DNA from: Neisseria macacae ATCC 33926
GTDB lineage: Bacteria; Pseudomonadota; Gammaproteobacteria; Burkholderiales; Neisseriaceae
NCBI RefSeq assembly: GCF_022749495.1
Contig: NZ_CP094241.1
Span: forward strand, 1,550,001-1,614,000
Length of the DNA stretch: 64,000 nt
Direction: 5' to 3'
In this document: one piece after another, positions 16,950 to 25,560 of the stretch
Numbering within the stretch: the stretch's first letter is position 1
Layout: the number at the start of each line of letters is the position of its first letter
Notes under the pieces: generated by a model
Told to the model about the DNA's origin: nothing
The model's input: the letters and a program-made list of their open reading frames with translations, nothing else
Database searches by the model: none
Position numbers and translations under genes: made by a program

Positions 16950-17315
16950 TTATTTCAAACCTTTTTTTACCAAGTCTTCGTAACCGCCGTGGTTGGTTAC
17001 GTTGGTATAGCCTGCTTTTTTCAACTCGGTGAGTGCGGCTTCGGCACGGCGGCCGCTGCGGCAGTAGAGGTTGACGGGCGCGTTTTTGTCGGGGCTGACG
17101 CTTTTGATGCGTTCGACGATTTGGTCGTGCGGAATGTTGACCGCGCCTTGCAGGTGGCCGGATTTGAATTCTTCTTCGGAACGTACGTCAATCCATACGC
17201 CTTTTGCTTTGGCAGGTTGCGCGCTAGCGGCTTTAGCGGCGGGCGCGGCATAGGATACGGCGGCAGGCAGGACGAGTGCGGCGGCAGTCAGCACGGCAGT
17301 CAGCAATTTTTTCAT
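16950..17315 (-). CDS. Periplasmic single-domain rhodanese
   Basis: 121 residues: signal peptide (MKKLLTAVLTAAALVLPAAVSYA, cleavage about residue 23) and one rhodanese domain with VWIDVRSEEEFKSGH and the active loop C85-R-S-G-R-R. It can transfer sulfane sulfur or bind oxyanions in the periplasm, as PspE-like proteins do. Followed by the DUF302 lipoprotein gene and preceded by the AhpD-like gene, all on the minus strand. Confidence 0.9.
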   Translation of the reverse strand: MKKLLTAVLTAAALVLPAAVSYAAPAAKAASAQPAKAKGVWIDVRSEEEFKSGHLQGAVNIPHDQIVERIKSVSPDKNAPVNLYCRSGRRAEAALTELKKAGYTNVTNHGGYEDLVKKGLK

Positions 17316-17391
17316 GGTCGTTTCTCCAAACAGTTGAACAAAAATATCAATCTAAACGGTTCGGCGGCAAAAAGCAATGTTCCGTCAACAG

Positions 17392-17431
17392 AAGGGTCGT
17401 CTGAAACGGGAGTTTTTTTCAGACGACCCTT
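17392..17431. terminator. 14-bp inverted uptake-sequence terminator
   Basis: AAGGGTCGTCTGAA (17392-17405) pairs with TTCAGACGACCCTT (17418-17431). It follows the AhpD-like gene on the minus strand. Confidence 0.75.
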
Positions 17432-17441
17432 TGAGACAAAA

Positions 17442-17777
17442 TCAACGCTGCGCGTCAACCGCTTCCAAAGCACGCAGGGCATAAGTGTAGGCTGCGCCTG
17501 CGTTCAAGGAAATGGCGGTCGCCAGCGCGCCGGCGATTTCGCTTTCAGTCGCGCCCGCCTTGGCGGCTGCAGCGGCATGGACGCTGATGCAGCTTTCGCA
17601 ACGGGTAGTGATGGCGACGGCGAGGGCAATCAGCTCGCGGGTTTTCGCATCCAAGGCTTCGGCTGCGGCAGCTTGTTCCAGCGCGCCGTAGGCTTGTAGC
17701 ATTTTCGGGTGGTTTTTACCCAGCTCACCGAATGATTTTTTAACGTGTGCGGTGTGTTCGGGCCAATTTTGAAACAT
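17442..17777 (-). CDS. AhpD-like carboxymuconolactone decarboxylase family protein
   Basis: 111-residue cytoplasmic protein with the AhpD-fold signature C60-E-S-C63-I-S-V-H67 (CxxC plus His), as in alkylhydroperoxidase-like enzymes that remove peroxides using a thiol pair. The helices before it (DAKTRELIALAVAITTR) fit the fold. Transcribed divergently from the AraC-type regulator at 17906, which is likely to control it. Confidence 0.9.
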   Translation of the reverse strand: MFQNWPEHTAHVKKSFGELGKNHPKMLQAYGALEQAAAAEALDAKTRELIALAVAITTRCESCISVHAAAAAKAGATESEIAGALATAISLNAGAAYTYALRALEAVDAQR

Positions 17778-17905
17778 TTTGATTTCCTTTCCAATGTGTT
17801 TGAAATGAAGGATGTTGCAGTTTTTTACATCCGATGAATGGCATTATTGCAATAATCTGACTATTATAATCGTCAAATCATCTCATTCACTTGCAAAAAA
17901 TACTT
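17778..17905. promoter_or_regulatory. Divergent promoter region, AhpD-like gene / AraC regulator
   Basis: 128 bases between two divergent genes. TATAAT at 17865-17870 is a candidate -10 for the regulator but no good -35 stands 17 bases before it, as expected for an activator-dependent promoter. The AraC protein itself is the obvious candidate to bind here. Confidence 0.45.
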
Positions 17906-18865
17906 ATGGACACTTTAGACAAACTCATCGAACTGGCGCAAATCACCGGCAGTGTGGACATACAATGCCTGTTCCGCGACAAATGGTATGCTCCGCACGG
18001 ACGCAGGCGTGCGCACGGCATCGCGCACCTCGTCGTCGCAGGAGAAAGCTACATCAAAATCGAAGGCGAACCCGAAGCGCGTCTCTTGCAAACCGGCGAC
18101 CTTATTTTTTTCCCGCGCAGCGCGGAACACATCATCAGCAGCGAAGCAGACTGCAACAACTGCGGCGATACCATTCATATCAGCAACGACGGCGCGTTTA
18201 CCATCGAATCTTCAGGCAGCGGCGGCGAAAAAAGCCTCGATTTGTTCTGTGCCCGCTTCGAATACGACGAACACGCCGACATCATGCACGACCTGCCCGA
18301 AACCGTCCTTATCAAAATGGACCATCCGTCGCTGCAATGTCTCATTTCCATGTTGCAATACGAAAGCGCGCACACGCTTTCCGGCTCGCGCGCCATCGTC
18401 AATGCCCTTTCCTCCGTCCTCCTCGTCCTCATCGTCCGCGCCCATCTTGAACAAGGTGGAGAAGCACCTTTGGGCGGCATACTCAACGGCCTGCGCGACA
18501 AACGTCTGCGCCAGCTCATCCAAACCGTCGTCAGCCGCCCAGAAGACGAATGGAACATCGAAAAAATGACCGCGCTTGCCAACCTCTCCCGCGCCCAACT
18601 CATGCGCCTGTTCAAACAGCAAACCGGCATCAGCCCCCACGCCTTCGTCAACCTCATCCGCCTGCGCCAAGCCGCCGTATTGCTGCGGCAAACCGCCGAT
18701 TCCGTCCTGTCCGTCGCGCTGAACGTCGGCTTCCAATCCGAAACCCACTTTGGCAAAGCGTTTAAAAAACAATACGGGATTTCGCCGGGGCAATATCGGA
18801 AAAATGAAACGGCAGATGATGCTACCATGGCATTTGAACCCGAAAGGTCATCTGAAAACGGCTAA
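17906..18865 (+). CDS. AraC-family transcriptional regulator with cupin sensor domain
   Basis: 319 residues. The N-terminal half is a cupin of the AraC-binding type (RAHGIAHLVVAGESYIKIEGEPEA, LQTGDLIFFPRSAEH). The last 100 residues are the double helix-turn-helix: DEWNIEKMTALANLSRAQLMRLFKQQTG and VLSVALNVGFQSETHFGKAFKKQYG. The start at 17906 (MDTLDKLIELA) is an ATG; a TTG 15 bases earlier is possible. Divergence from the AhpD-rhodanese-DUF302 genes suggests these are its targets, perhaps in response to an oxidant or aromatic compound. Confidence 0.88.
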   Translation: MDTLDKLIELAQITGSVDIQCLFRDKWYAPHGRRRAHGIAHLVVAGESYIKIEGEPEARLLQTGDLIFFPRSAEHIISSEADCNNCGDTIHISNDGAFTIESSGSGGEKSLDLFCARFEYDEHADIMHDLPETVLIKMDHPSLQCLISMLQYESAHTLSGSRAIVNALSSVLLVLIVRAHLEQGGEAPLGGILNGLRDKRLRQLIQTVVSRPEDEWNIEKMTALANLSRAQLMRLFKQQTGISPHAFVNLIRLRQAAVLLRQTADSVLSVALNVGFQSETHFGKAFKKQYGISPGQYRKNETADDATMAFEPERSSENG

Positions 18866-18986
18866 GTCAAAAGCGTCATAAACTTTTGATTTATCGTTCA
18901 GCCATTGGGATACTGCGGAAAAGCCTGTTTGGATACACCGTTTATTTGCCTATATAATCCATTTTTCCTTTTTCAGACGACCTCTT

Positions 18987-19832
18987 ATGCTCAGCTACCG
19001 CCACGCCTTCCATGCCGGCAACCATGCCGATATGATCAAGCATTTCATCCTTTTCCTGACGCTTGATTACTTCAATCAAAAAGACAAGCCCTATTGGTAT
19101 ATCGATACCCACAGCGGCGCGGGTTTATATGACTTGAGCGGCAGCGAAGCGCAAAAAGTCGGCGAATACAAACAAGGCATCCAGTTGCTTCAAGAAGCGG
19201 AACATCTGCCGCCCGAGCTGTCCGCCTTCATCGCCCGTCTGAATGCCATACTCCCACAAGAGCAACTCTATTGCGGTTCGCCGTGGCTTGCCCAAGCCCT
19301 AACGCGCGACAGCGACAAACTGCGTTTGTTTGAGCTGCACCCTGCCGATTTCCAACATCTGAAAAACAATATGGAAGAAGCGCGCTTGGGCAGGCGCGGA
19401 CAAATAATGCAGGCAGACGGTTTTCGCGGTCTGATTTCGCTGCTGCCGCCACCACCGCGCCGTGCTGTTGTCCTGATAGACCCTCCGTATGAAGAAAAAC
19501 AAGACTATCAGCGCGTTGTCCAAACTTTAAAAGACGCGCTCAAACGCTTTGAGCAGGGTTGTTATATGGTTTGGTATCCCTGCTTGAGCCGCGAAGAAAG
19601 CCGCAAGCTGCCCGAGCAACTGCAAAAGCTGATGCCCGACAGCTACCTGCACGCCGAGCTGCACGTCCACACCCCGCGTCCGGACGGATTCGGGATGCAC
19701 GGCAGTGGCATGTTTATCATCAACCCGCCCTACCTGCTGCCGGAGTTGCTGAAAAACAATCTTCCCGCGTTGACCGACATATTGGCACAAGACAACGGCG
19801 CACGCTTCGTCTTAAACAGTTGCATAAAATAA
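18987..19832 (+). CDS. rlmJ: 23S rRNA (adenine(2030)-N6)-methyltransferase RlmJ
   Basis: Methylates A2030 of 23S rRNA using S-adenosylmethionine. The 281 residues begin with the family's typical MLSYRHAFHAGNHADMIKH, followed by YIDTHSGAGLYDL (SAM-binding region) and the N6-adenine motif DPPYEEK. Normal length. A reverse uptake sequence lies just upstream of the start (about 18973-18984). Confidence 0.95.
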   Translation: MLSYRHAFHAGNHADMIKHFILFLTLDYFNQKDKPYWYIDTHSGAGLYDLSGSEAQKVGEYKQGIQLLQEAEHLPPELSAFIARLNAILPQEQLYCGSPWLAQALTRDSDKLRLFELHPADFQHLKNNMEEARLGRRGQIMQADGFRGLISLLPPPPRRAVVLIDPPYEEKQDYQRVVQTLKDALKRFEQGCYMVWYPCLSREESRKLPEQLQKLMPDSYLHAELHVHTPRPDGFGMHGSGMFIINPPYLLPELLKNNLPALTDILAQDNGARFVLNSCIK

Positions 19833-19933
19833 TCGATATTATCCCGTCGAACCAAGACACCGGTGGGAAATCCTGTGGCATGGGCTTCCGATTTAAACTA
19901 CAATTCACTACATTGTTTTCACGCTTTCAAATC

Positions 19934-20308
19934 ATGACGATCAGACATCCCGCTTCATTGCTTTTGGCTTCCCTTTGCACGCTTTTTCTATGCTCCTGCG
20001 AACGTTCGGTTCAAGATACGGTACAAGAAACCTTCGGCGAAGAATTGCGCGGCCATTTCATCAGCAGCGCGACAGCCATCTGCGTGGAAAAAGCGCCGAA
20101 AAGCAGTGCGATACCGTCTGATACCATACAGCAAATCTGTTCGTGCGCTTCGGAAAAAACCGCAGACCAGATATCCATCGACGATATGTCGAAACTGATC
20201 GGCGGCGAAGTCGGCGGCGAGCTGAAAACCAAAATCAAGCAAAGCGCGGTCGAATGCGCCAAAGAAATGATAGGTGGCACCGCCTCCGCCCCTTCAAGCA
20301 AAAAATAA
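19934..20308 (+). CDS. Small putative lipoprotein, 124 aa
   Basis: N-terminal signal MTIRHPASLLLASLCTLFLCSC with a near-lipobox (LCSC), so probably lipid-modified at Cys22. The remainder contains a pair of Cys near QICSCASE and one in VECAKEM and is otherwise unrecognised. There is no clear ribosome binding site before the ATG at 19934. Confidence 0.65.
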   Translation: MTIRHPASLLLASLCTLFLCSCERSVQDTVQETFGEELRGHFISSATAICVEKAPKSSAIPSDTIQQICSCASEKTADQISIDDMSKLIGGEVGGELKTKIKQSAVECAKEMIGGTASAPSSKK

Positions 20309-20315
20309 ATACCGA

Positions 20316-20345
20316 CCTCGTCTGAAAACCATTTTCAGACGACCT
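20316..20345. terminator. Imperfect inverted uptake-sequence terminator
   Basis: CTCGTCTGAA and TTCAGACGACCT (20334-20345) followed by T's, after the lipoprotein gene. Confidence 0.6.
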
Positions 20346-20378
20346 TTTCTTTATTTATAGCCAGAAACCGAGTCCGAT

Positions 20379-21353
20379 ATGAAAACATTAGCGCAATTCC
20401 TACCGCAGCATTTACAGCAAAACAACATTCCTGCCGAATTGGGCAGCGTCCTCGAATCCATTGTCGCCGCCTGCTCCGACATCAGCGGCAAAGTCCGCTT
20501 GGGCGCACTCGCCGGCGTGTTGGGCATGGCGGGTACGGGCAATATTCAGGGCGAAGATCAGAAAAAGCTGGACGTGATTGCCAACGATATCCTGATTGAC
20601 GTCTTGAAAAACAACGCCCATGTCGCCGGTTTGGCAAGCGAGGAAGAGGATACTTTTGTAGCAGCCAACGAAAACGGCGGCTATCTCGTCCTGTTCGACC
20701 CTCTGGACGGCTCGTCCAATATCGATGTCAATATTTCCGTCGGTACGATTTTTTCCGTACTTACCAAGCCCGAAGGTCGTCTGAATACCGAATCCTTCCT
20801 GCAAAAAGGCCGTGACCAAGTGGCGGCAGGTTATGTTTTGTACGGCCCGCAAACCCAACTAGTGTTCACTTTGAAACACGGCGTTTTCGTGTTTACGCTC
20901 AACGAAAACAACGAATTCGTCCTGACCAAAGAAAATCCGCAAGTTCCGGCATCGACCAAAGAGTTTGCCATCAATATGTCCAACGCCCGCCACTGGCAAG
21001 CCCCTATGCAGCAATATATTAACGAGCTGCTGGCAGGCGATACGGGCATTCGCGGTAAAAATTACAATATGCGCTGGGTGGCGAGCATGGTCGCAGAAAT
21101 CCACCGCATCCTGATGCGCGGCGGCGTATTCATGTATCCTCAAGACAAACGCGATCCGTCCAAACCCGGCAAGCTGCGCCTGATGTACGAAGCCAACCCG
21201 ATGAGCCTGATTTTGGAACAGGCAGGCGCGGCTGCAAGCAATGCTTTGGAAAACATGCTCGACATTATTCCCACGGGTCTGCACCAACGCGTAGCCGTCG
21301 TCATGGGCAGCCGCGAGGAAGTCGAATATGTCGGCAAGCTGCATCAAAAATAA
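20379..21353 (+). CDS. fbp: Fructose-1,6-bisphosphatase, class I
   Basis: Gluconeogenic enzyme releasing phosphate from fructose-1,6-bisphosphate. The 324 residues contain the metal-binding block ASEEED and DPLDGSSNIDVNISVGTIF, and KLRLMYEANPMSLILEQAG near the end. Normal length for class I enzymes. The coding region holds an in-frame uptake sequence (about 20775-20786). Confidence 0.97.
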   Translation: MKTLAQFLPQHLQQNNIPAELGSVLESIVAACSDISGKVRLGALAGVLGMAGTGNIQGEDQKKLDVIANDILIDVLKNNAHVAGLASEEEDTFVAANENGGYLVLFDPLDGSSNIDVNISVGTIFSVLTKPEGRLNTESFLQKGRDQVAAGYVLYGPQTQLVFTLKHGVFVFTLNENNEFVLTKENPQVPASTKEFAINMSNARHWQAPMQQYINELLAGDTGIRGKNYNMRWVASMVAEIHRILMRGGVFMYPQDKRDPSKPGKLRLMYEANPMSLILEQAGAAASNALENMLDIIPTGLHQRVAVVMGSREEVEYVGKLHQK

Positions 21354-21386
21354 GATGTTGAGTTTGTAGGCTATCCTGCCATAAAA

Positions 21387-21449
21387 AGGTCGTCTGAAAA
21401 TCCGTTTCAGCATTCTCTATGAACGTTGAAACAGGTTTTCAGACGACCT
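21387..21449. terminator. Bidirectional inverted uptake-sequence terminator
   Basis: AGGTCGTCTGAA (21387-21398) and TTCAGACGACCT (21438-21449), with an inner TTTCAG/CTGAAAC-like match, between the convergent genes fbp and argB. Confidence 0.75.
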
Positions 21450-21518
21450 TTTGTGTATTTAGTATTCGGGCATTTACAAGGCCTGCTGTTCGGCAAGCCT
21501 TGACTCATCTGCGGGCCG

Positions 21519-22409
21519 TTATGGCCTTTCGCCCAAAATCATCGAGCCTATACCCGCATCGGTGAAAATTTCCAGCAAAAGCGCGTTGGGCAGGCGGCCG
21601 TCGATGATGTGGGTGGCTTTGACGCCGTTGCTTGCCGCTTCGACGGCGGAGCTGATTTTGGGCAACATACCGCCGTAGAGCGTGCCGTCTGCGATTAATT
21701 CGCCGATACGGCTTGGCGTGAGGTTGGTCAGCAGGTTGCCTTCTTTGTCCATCACGCCGGCGATATTGGTCATCATCAGCAGTTTTTCCGCGTTCAACTC
21801 TTCCGCCAGTTTGCCTGCGACCAAATCTGCGTTGATGTTGAAGGCTTCGCCTTTTGCGCCAACGCCGATGGGCGCGACGACGGGGATGCAGCCGCGTTCG
21901 ATCAAGCCTTCAATCAGGCGCACGTCTATGCTTTCGACCGTGCCGACTTGTCCGATGTCCACGCCTGCCCGTTCGGGCGTATCGACCAGCAGTTTTTTCG
22001 CTTTGATGAAGTGGTTGTCACGCCCGGTGACGCCGACCGCGCGTCCTCCTTGCAAATTAATCAGCGAGACGATTTCTTTATTCACATGGCCGCCCAACAC
22101 CATTTCGACGATGTCCATCGTTTCGCCGTCGGTCACGCGCATGCCTTGCACGAATTCGCCTTTTTTACCGATTTTTTCCAACATTTCATTAATTTGCGGG
22201 CCGCCGCCGTGGACGATGACGGGGTGGATGCCCACCAGTTTGAGCAAAACGACATCGCGGGCGAAACCTTCTTTCAAAGCAGGCTCGGTCATGGCGTTGC
22301 CGCCGTATTTGATGACGATGACGGAGCCGGAAAAACGGCGGATATACGGCAGGGCTTCGGCTAAAATGCGCGCTTTATCGGCTGCGGAAATGGGGTGGGA
22401 TTCGCTCAT
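21519..22409 (-). CDS. argB: Acetylglutamate kinase
   Basis: Second step of arginine synthesis: phosphorylates N-acetylglutamate. The 296 residues have the amino-acid kinase motifs VIKYGGNAM near residue 35, VHGGGPQIN near residue 68, and the C-terminal GGMLPKISSAVEAA. Normal length. It has its own upstream region, which contains a decayed Correia element. Confidence 0.96.
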   Translation of the reverse strand: MSESHPISAADKARILAEALPYIRRFSGSVIVIKYGGNAMTEPALKEGFARDVVLLKLVGIHPVIVHGGGPQINEMLEKIGKKGEFVQGMRVTDGETMDIVEMVLGGHVNKEIVSLINLQGGRAVGVTGRDNHFIKAKKLLVDTPERAGVDIGQVGTVESIDVRLIEGLIERGCIPVVAPIGVGAKGEAFNINADLVAGKLAEELNAEKLLMMTNIAGVMDKEGNLLTNLTPSRIGELIADGTLYGGMLPKISSAVEAASNGVKATHIIDGRLPNALLLEIFTDAGIGSMILGERP

Positions 22410-22440
22410 AATCGTGTCTCATTATTAACAATTTAATCAT

Positions 22441-22528
22441 TATAGCGGATTACCTTTGAATCTGTAAAAATCAGCTTCGCAACTGTTTGCTGCTTCGCCA
22501 TCTTGTCCTGATTTAAAGTGAATCTGCC
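22441..22528. repeat. Decayed Correia element
   Basis: Begins TATAGCGGATTA and retains GCTTCGCCATCTTGTCCTGA and TTTAAAGTGAAT, but the right end is no longer TTAATCCACTATA. An old copy in the argB upstream region. Confidence 0.6.
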
Positions 22529-22717
22529 CTATCTTAACGTCAAAGGTCGTCTGAAACAACATTCCCCGCCCCTTATCGGTTGAGGACGCGCCCGTCGGAA
22601 TGGTAGAATCAACGGATTCGGGCATATCGGTTTGCCGTCGCCGACGGACGCGGTATCGCCCACACATTTTTTCAAACAACGGTTATCCGGTTCGCCCGAT
22701 ATACCGAGGACTTTCCC

Positions 22718-23848
22718 ATGATTAAAATCAGCACTCAATTTGATGCCGGCTCCGTCGTCGTCAAAGACCTGACCGACCCTGCCAATATCCGCCTCGCCCT
22801 GCGTCCGGACAACGCTTCCGATTTTGCCCAATGGTTTTACTTCCGCCTGCAAGGTGCGGCGTATCAGAATTGCGTGATGCACTTTGAAAATGCGGCGGAT
22901 TCGGCTTATCCGCAAGGCTGGGAAGATTATCAGGCGTGCGCCTCTTACGACCGCCAAAATTGGTTCCGTGTCCCGACCGAATACGAAAACGGCGTGCTGA
23001 CCATCAACCATACCCCGCTTTCCAACAGCGTTTACTACGCCTATTTCGAGCCTTATTCCCACGAACAGCATTTAAACCTCTTGGGCGACGCGCAAGGCAG
23101 CGGGCTTTGCCGCATCGACGACTTGGGCAGCACGGTGCAAGGCCGCGACATCAATCTGCTGACCATCGGCAACCAAGTCGAAAGCGACATGAAAATCTGG
23201 ATTATCGCCCGCCAACACCCGGGCGAAACGATGGCGGAATGGTTTATCGAAGGCCTGCTCGGCCGTCTGCTCGATCCGCAAGACCCGACCGCGCGCACCC
23301 TGCTCGACCGCGCCACGTTCTACATCGTGCCGAACATGAACCCCGACGGCTCGGTATTGGGCAACCTGCGCACCAATGCCGCCGGCGCAAACCTCAACCG
23401 CGAATGGGAAAGCCCGACTTTGGAAAAAAGCCCGGAAGTCTTCCTCGTACGCGAAAAAATGCTGGAAACCGGCGTGGATTTGTTCCTAGACATTCACGGC
23501 GACGAAGCATTGCCGTTTGTCTTTGTTGCCGGTACGGAAGGCGTGCCGAACTACAATCCGCGCATCGCCGCGCTGGAAACGCAGTTCAAAACCGCCCTAC
23601 TCTCCGCCAGCCCTGACTTCCAAGACGAATACGGCTATGAAAAAGACGCGTCCGGTCAGGCAAACATGACGCTCGCGACCAACTGGGTGGGCAACCGTTT
23701 CGACTGCCTCGCCTATACGCTCGAAATGCCGTTTAAAGACAATGCCAACCTGCCTGACGACGACTTCGGTTGGAACGGCCAACGCTCCCTGCGTTTGGGC
23801 GAAGCCATGTTGTCGGCTGTTTTGAACGTTGTCGATGATTTACGATAA
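22718..23848 (+). CDS. M14-family zinc carboxypeptidase (cytosolic type)
   Basis: 376 residues: an N-terminal beta-sandwich domain (about residues 1-120; FAQWFYFRLQGA), then an M14 metallopeptidase domain. Zinc ligands are the H and E of RQHPGETMAEW and the His of FLDIHGDEALPF; the substrate-binding NPDGSVLGNLRTNAAGANLNREW is also present. The domain order is that of cytosolic carboxypeptidases, which trim C-terminal residues, often glutamates. No signal peptide. AGGA lies upstream of the ATG. Physiological substrate unknown. Confidence 0.88.
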   Translation: MIKISTQFDAGSVVVKDLTDPANIRLALRPDNASDFAQWFYFRLQGAAYQNCVMHFENAADSAYPQGWEDYQACASYDRQNWFRVPTEYENGVLTINHTPLSNSVYYAYFEPYSHEQHLNLLGDAQGSGLCRIDDLGSTVQGRDINLLTIGNQVESDMKIWIIARQHPGETMAEWFIEGLLGRLLDPQDPTARTLLDRATFYIVPNMNPDGSVLGNLRTNAAGANLNREWESPTLEKSPEVFLVREKMLETGVDLFLDIHGDEALPFVFVAGTEGVPNYNPRIAALETQFKTALLSASPDFQDEYGYEKDASGQANMTLATNWVGNRFDCLAYTLEMPFKDNANLPDDDFGWNGQRSLRLGEAMLSAVLNVVDDLR

Positions 23849-23870
23849 TTATTTTTCCCTATCACACAAA

Positions 23871-23910
23871 AGGTCGTCTGAAAATCCCAATCGGCATTTT
23901 CAGACGACCT
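23871..23910. terminator. Inverted uptake-sequence terminator
   Basis: AGGTCGTCTGAA (23871-23882) and TTCAGACGACCT (23899-23910), followed by T's, between the carboxypeptidase and lgt. Confidence 0.8.
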
Positions 23911-23959
23911 TTGTCGGGCTAAAACACATAAACCGCCCTTCCCATAAGGAACACACATC

Positions 23960-24814
23960 ATGATGATACATCCGAAGTTCAATCCTGTTGCAATCAGTAT
24001 TGACCCTATCGCCATCCGCTGGTATGCCCTCAGCTATATCGTCGGCTTTATGCTCTTCTTATGGCTGGGCCGCCGCCGCATCAAACAAGGCAACACCGCC
24101 TTTACCCAAGAAATGCTCGACGACTTCCTGACCTGGGGCGTGTTGGGCGTCATCCTCGGCGGACGGCTCGGCTATATCCTGTTTTACAAATTCTCATACT
24201 ACCTCGACCATCCGCTCGAAATGCTCAAAGTCTGGGAAGGCGGCATGTCGTTTCACGGCGGCTTCTTGGGCGTCGTCATCGCCATGTGGCTGTTCAGCCG
24301 CAAACACAAAATCAGCACCTTGAAAACCATGGATTTCGTCGCACCGCTCGTTCCGCTGGGTTTGGCTTCCGGCCGGATCGGCAACTTCATCAACGGTGAA
24401 CTCTGGGGCCGCATTACCGATATCAACGCCTTTTGGGCAATGGGCTTCCCGCAAGCGCGCGCAGAAGACCTCAACGCCGCCGTGCGCAACCCGCTTTGGG
24501 CGGAATGGATGCAGCAATACCACGTACTGCCGCGCCATCCTTCGCAACTCTACCAATTCGCGCTTGAAGGCATCTGCCTCTTCATCGTCGTATGGATTTT
24601 CTCCAAAAAACCGCGCCCGACCGGACAAGTCGCCTCCCTCTTCCTCGGCGGCTACGGCTTCTTCCGCTTCATCGCCGAATACGCCCGCCAGCCCGACGAT
24701 TATCTCGGCTTGCTCACCTTGGGCTTGTCGATGGGACAATGGTTGAGCGTGCCGATGATTGTTTTGGGCGCGATTGGTTTCGTTTGGTTCGGTAAGAAAA
24801 ATCGCCTGAACTGA
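23960..24814 (+). CDS. lgt: Prolipoprotein diacylglyceryl transferase
   Basis: Inner-membrane enzyme that attaches diacylglycerol to the lipobox cysteine of lipoproteins. The 284 residues carry the Lgt signature GRIGNFINGELWGR and the essential HGGFLG block, within seven or so membrane helices. The second in-frame ATG (23963) is an equally possible start. Intact and of normal length. Confidence 0.97.
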   Translation: MMIHPKFNPVAISIDPIAIRWYALSYIVGFMLFLWLGRRRIKQGNTAFTQEMLDDFLTWGVLGVILGGRLGYILFYKFSYYLDHPLEMLKVWEGGMSFHGGFLGVVIAMWLFSRKHKISTLKTMDFVAPLVPLGLASGRIGNFINGELWGRITDINAFWAMGFPQARAEDLNAAVRNPLWAEWMQQYHVLPRHPSQLYQFALEGICLFIVVWIFSKKPRPTGQVASLFLGGYGFFRFIAEYARQPDDYLGLLTLGLSMGQWLSVPMIVLGAIGFVWFGKKNRLN

Positions 24815-24839
24815 TGCCCAAAGGTCGTCTGAAAACCCA

Positions 24840-24867
24840 AACGGGACGCGATAACCAGCGTCCCGTT
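24840..24867. terminator. Rho-independent-type hairpin after lgt
   Basis: AACGGGACGC (24840-24849) pairs with GCGTCCCGTT (24858-24867), 8-base loop, preceded by one uptake sequence (about 24822-24833). Confidence 0.75.
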
Positions 24868-24940
24868 ATTACGTCAGCCATTCCAAACGGGCACAATTTG
24901 TGATTTATCAAACCGAATCGCAAAAAATCTTAAATCCGGC

Positions 24941-24969
24941 TTGGTTTATCCGCCGCCCGATGGTATCTT
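24941..24969 (+). promoter_or_regulatory. Candidate sigma-70 promoter of the 48-aa gene
   Basis: TTGGTT (24941-24946), 17-base spacer, TATCTT (24964-24969), 37 bases before the ATG at 25007. Four of six bases match in the -10 and three in the -35. Confidence 0.45.
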
Positions 24970-25006
24970 GGCACACCTTTCCACCCTTTTTTAAAGAGAG
25001 CCTAAA

Positions 25007-25153
25007 ATGTCAGAAGAAAACAAAATCAAAGTCAACGACCTGCCCGAAGACAAAAAAGAACAGTCTGAAGAAGTCGAGCTGCCCGTAGTCAACAACGAAG
25101 AAAAACGCGGCGGCCACAGCGAAGGCGGTTGCTGCGGCGCATGCGGCGGTTGA
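25007..25153 (+). CDS. 48-aa acidic protein ending in a Cys/Gly motif (GGCCGACGG)
   Basis: Very small gene with AAGAGAG upstream of its ATG. Residues 1-36 are highly charged and acidic (MSEENKIKVNDLPEDKKE and following), and the last nine are GGCCGACGG with three cysteines, preceded by GGHSE. It has no signal peptide. The leader-like acidic part plus a Cys/Gly tail is what ribosomally made peptide precursors or metal-handling peptides look like, but no maturation enzyme gene is nearby, so the function is open. A hairpin upstream and an uptake-sequence terminator downstream make it a stand-alone transcription unit. Confidence 0.7.
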   Translation: MSEENKIKVNDLPEDKKEQSEEVELPVVNNEEKRGGHSEGGCCGACGG

Positions 25154-25171
25154 TTCCGTTTTGAAAAACAA

Positions 25172-25211
25172 AGGTCGTCTGAAAACCTGAAACATGGTTT
25201 TCAGATGACCT
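25172..25211. terminator. Inverted uptake-sequence terminator (one mismatch)
   Basis: AGGTCGTCTGAA (25172-25183) with TTCAGATGACCT (25200-25211) and a following T run, after the 48-residue gene. Confidence 0.75.
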
Positions 25212-25254
25212 TTTTATCGTGGAAGGATATGGCGGATTCTGTCAAAACGGATGC

Positions 25255-25411
25255 TATAGTGGATTAACTTTAAATCAGTACGGCGTTGCCTCGCCTTAGC
25301 TCAAAGAGAACGATTCTCTAAGGTGCTGAAGCACCAAGTGAATCGGTTCCGTACTATCTGTACTGTCTGCGGCTTCGTCGCCTTGTCCTGATTTAAAGTT
25401 AATCCACTATA
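25255..25411. repeat. Full-length Correia element, 157 bp
   Basis: TATAGTGGATTAA at 25255 to TTAATCCACTATA ending at 25411, with the internal segment (AGAGAACGATTCTCTAAGG ... GTGCTGAAGCACC) that carries the IHF site in long Correia elements. 25412-25560 beyond it holds only an imperfect uptake-sequence pair and no gene. Confidence 0.95.
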
Positions 25412-25560
25412 TGCTCTTTGCCCTACCAAGTTGCCCAAACGCAACACGAAGTCTGTCTGCGGCAACTGTCTTGTCACAAAATAACCATTGCAAAACAAAA
25501 CGTCGTATGAAAACAAGCATTGCCCGTTTTCAGACGACGTTTCCGCATTTTCAAACCGTC

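Noticed and set aside
16515..17699. Plus-strand frame of 394 codons spanning three minus-strand genes
   Set aside because: It crosses DUF302, rhodanese and AhpD-like genes, all with clear motifs on the other strand.
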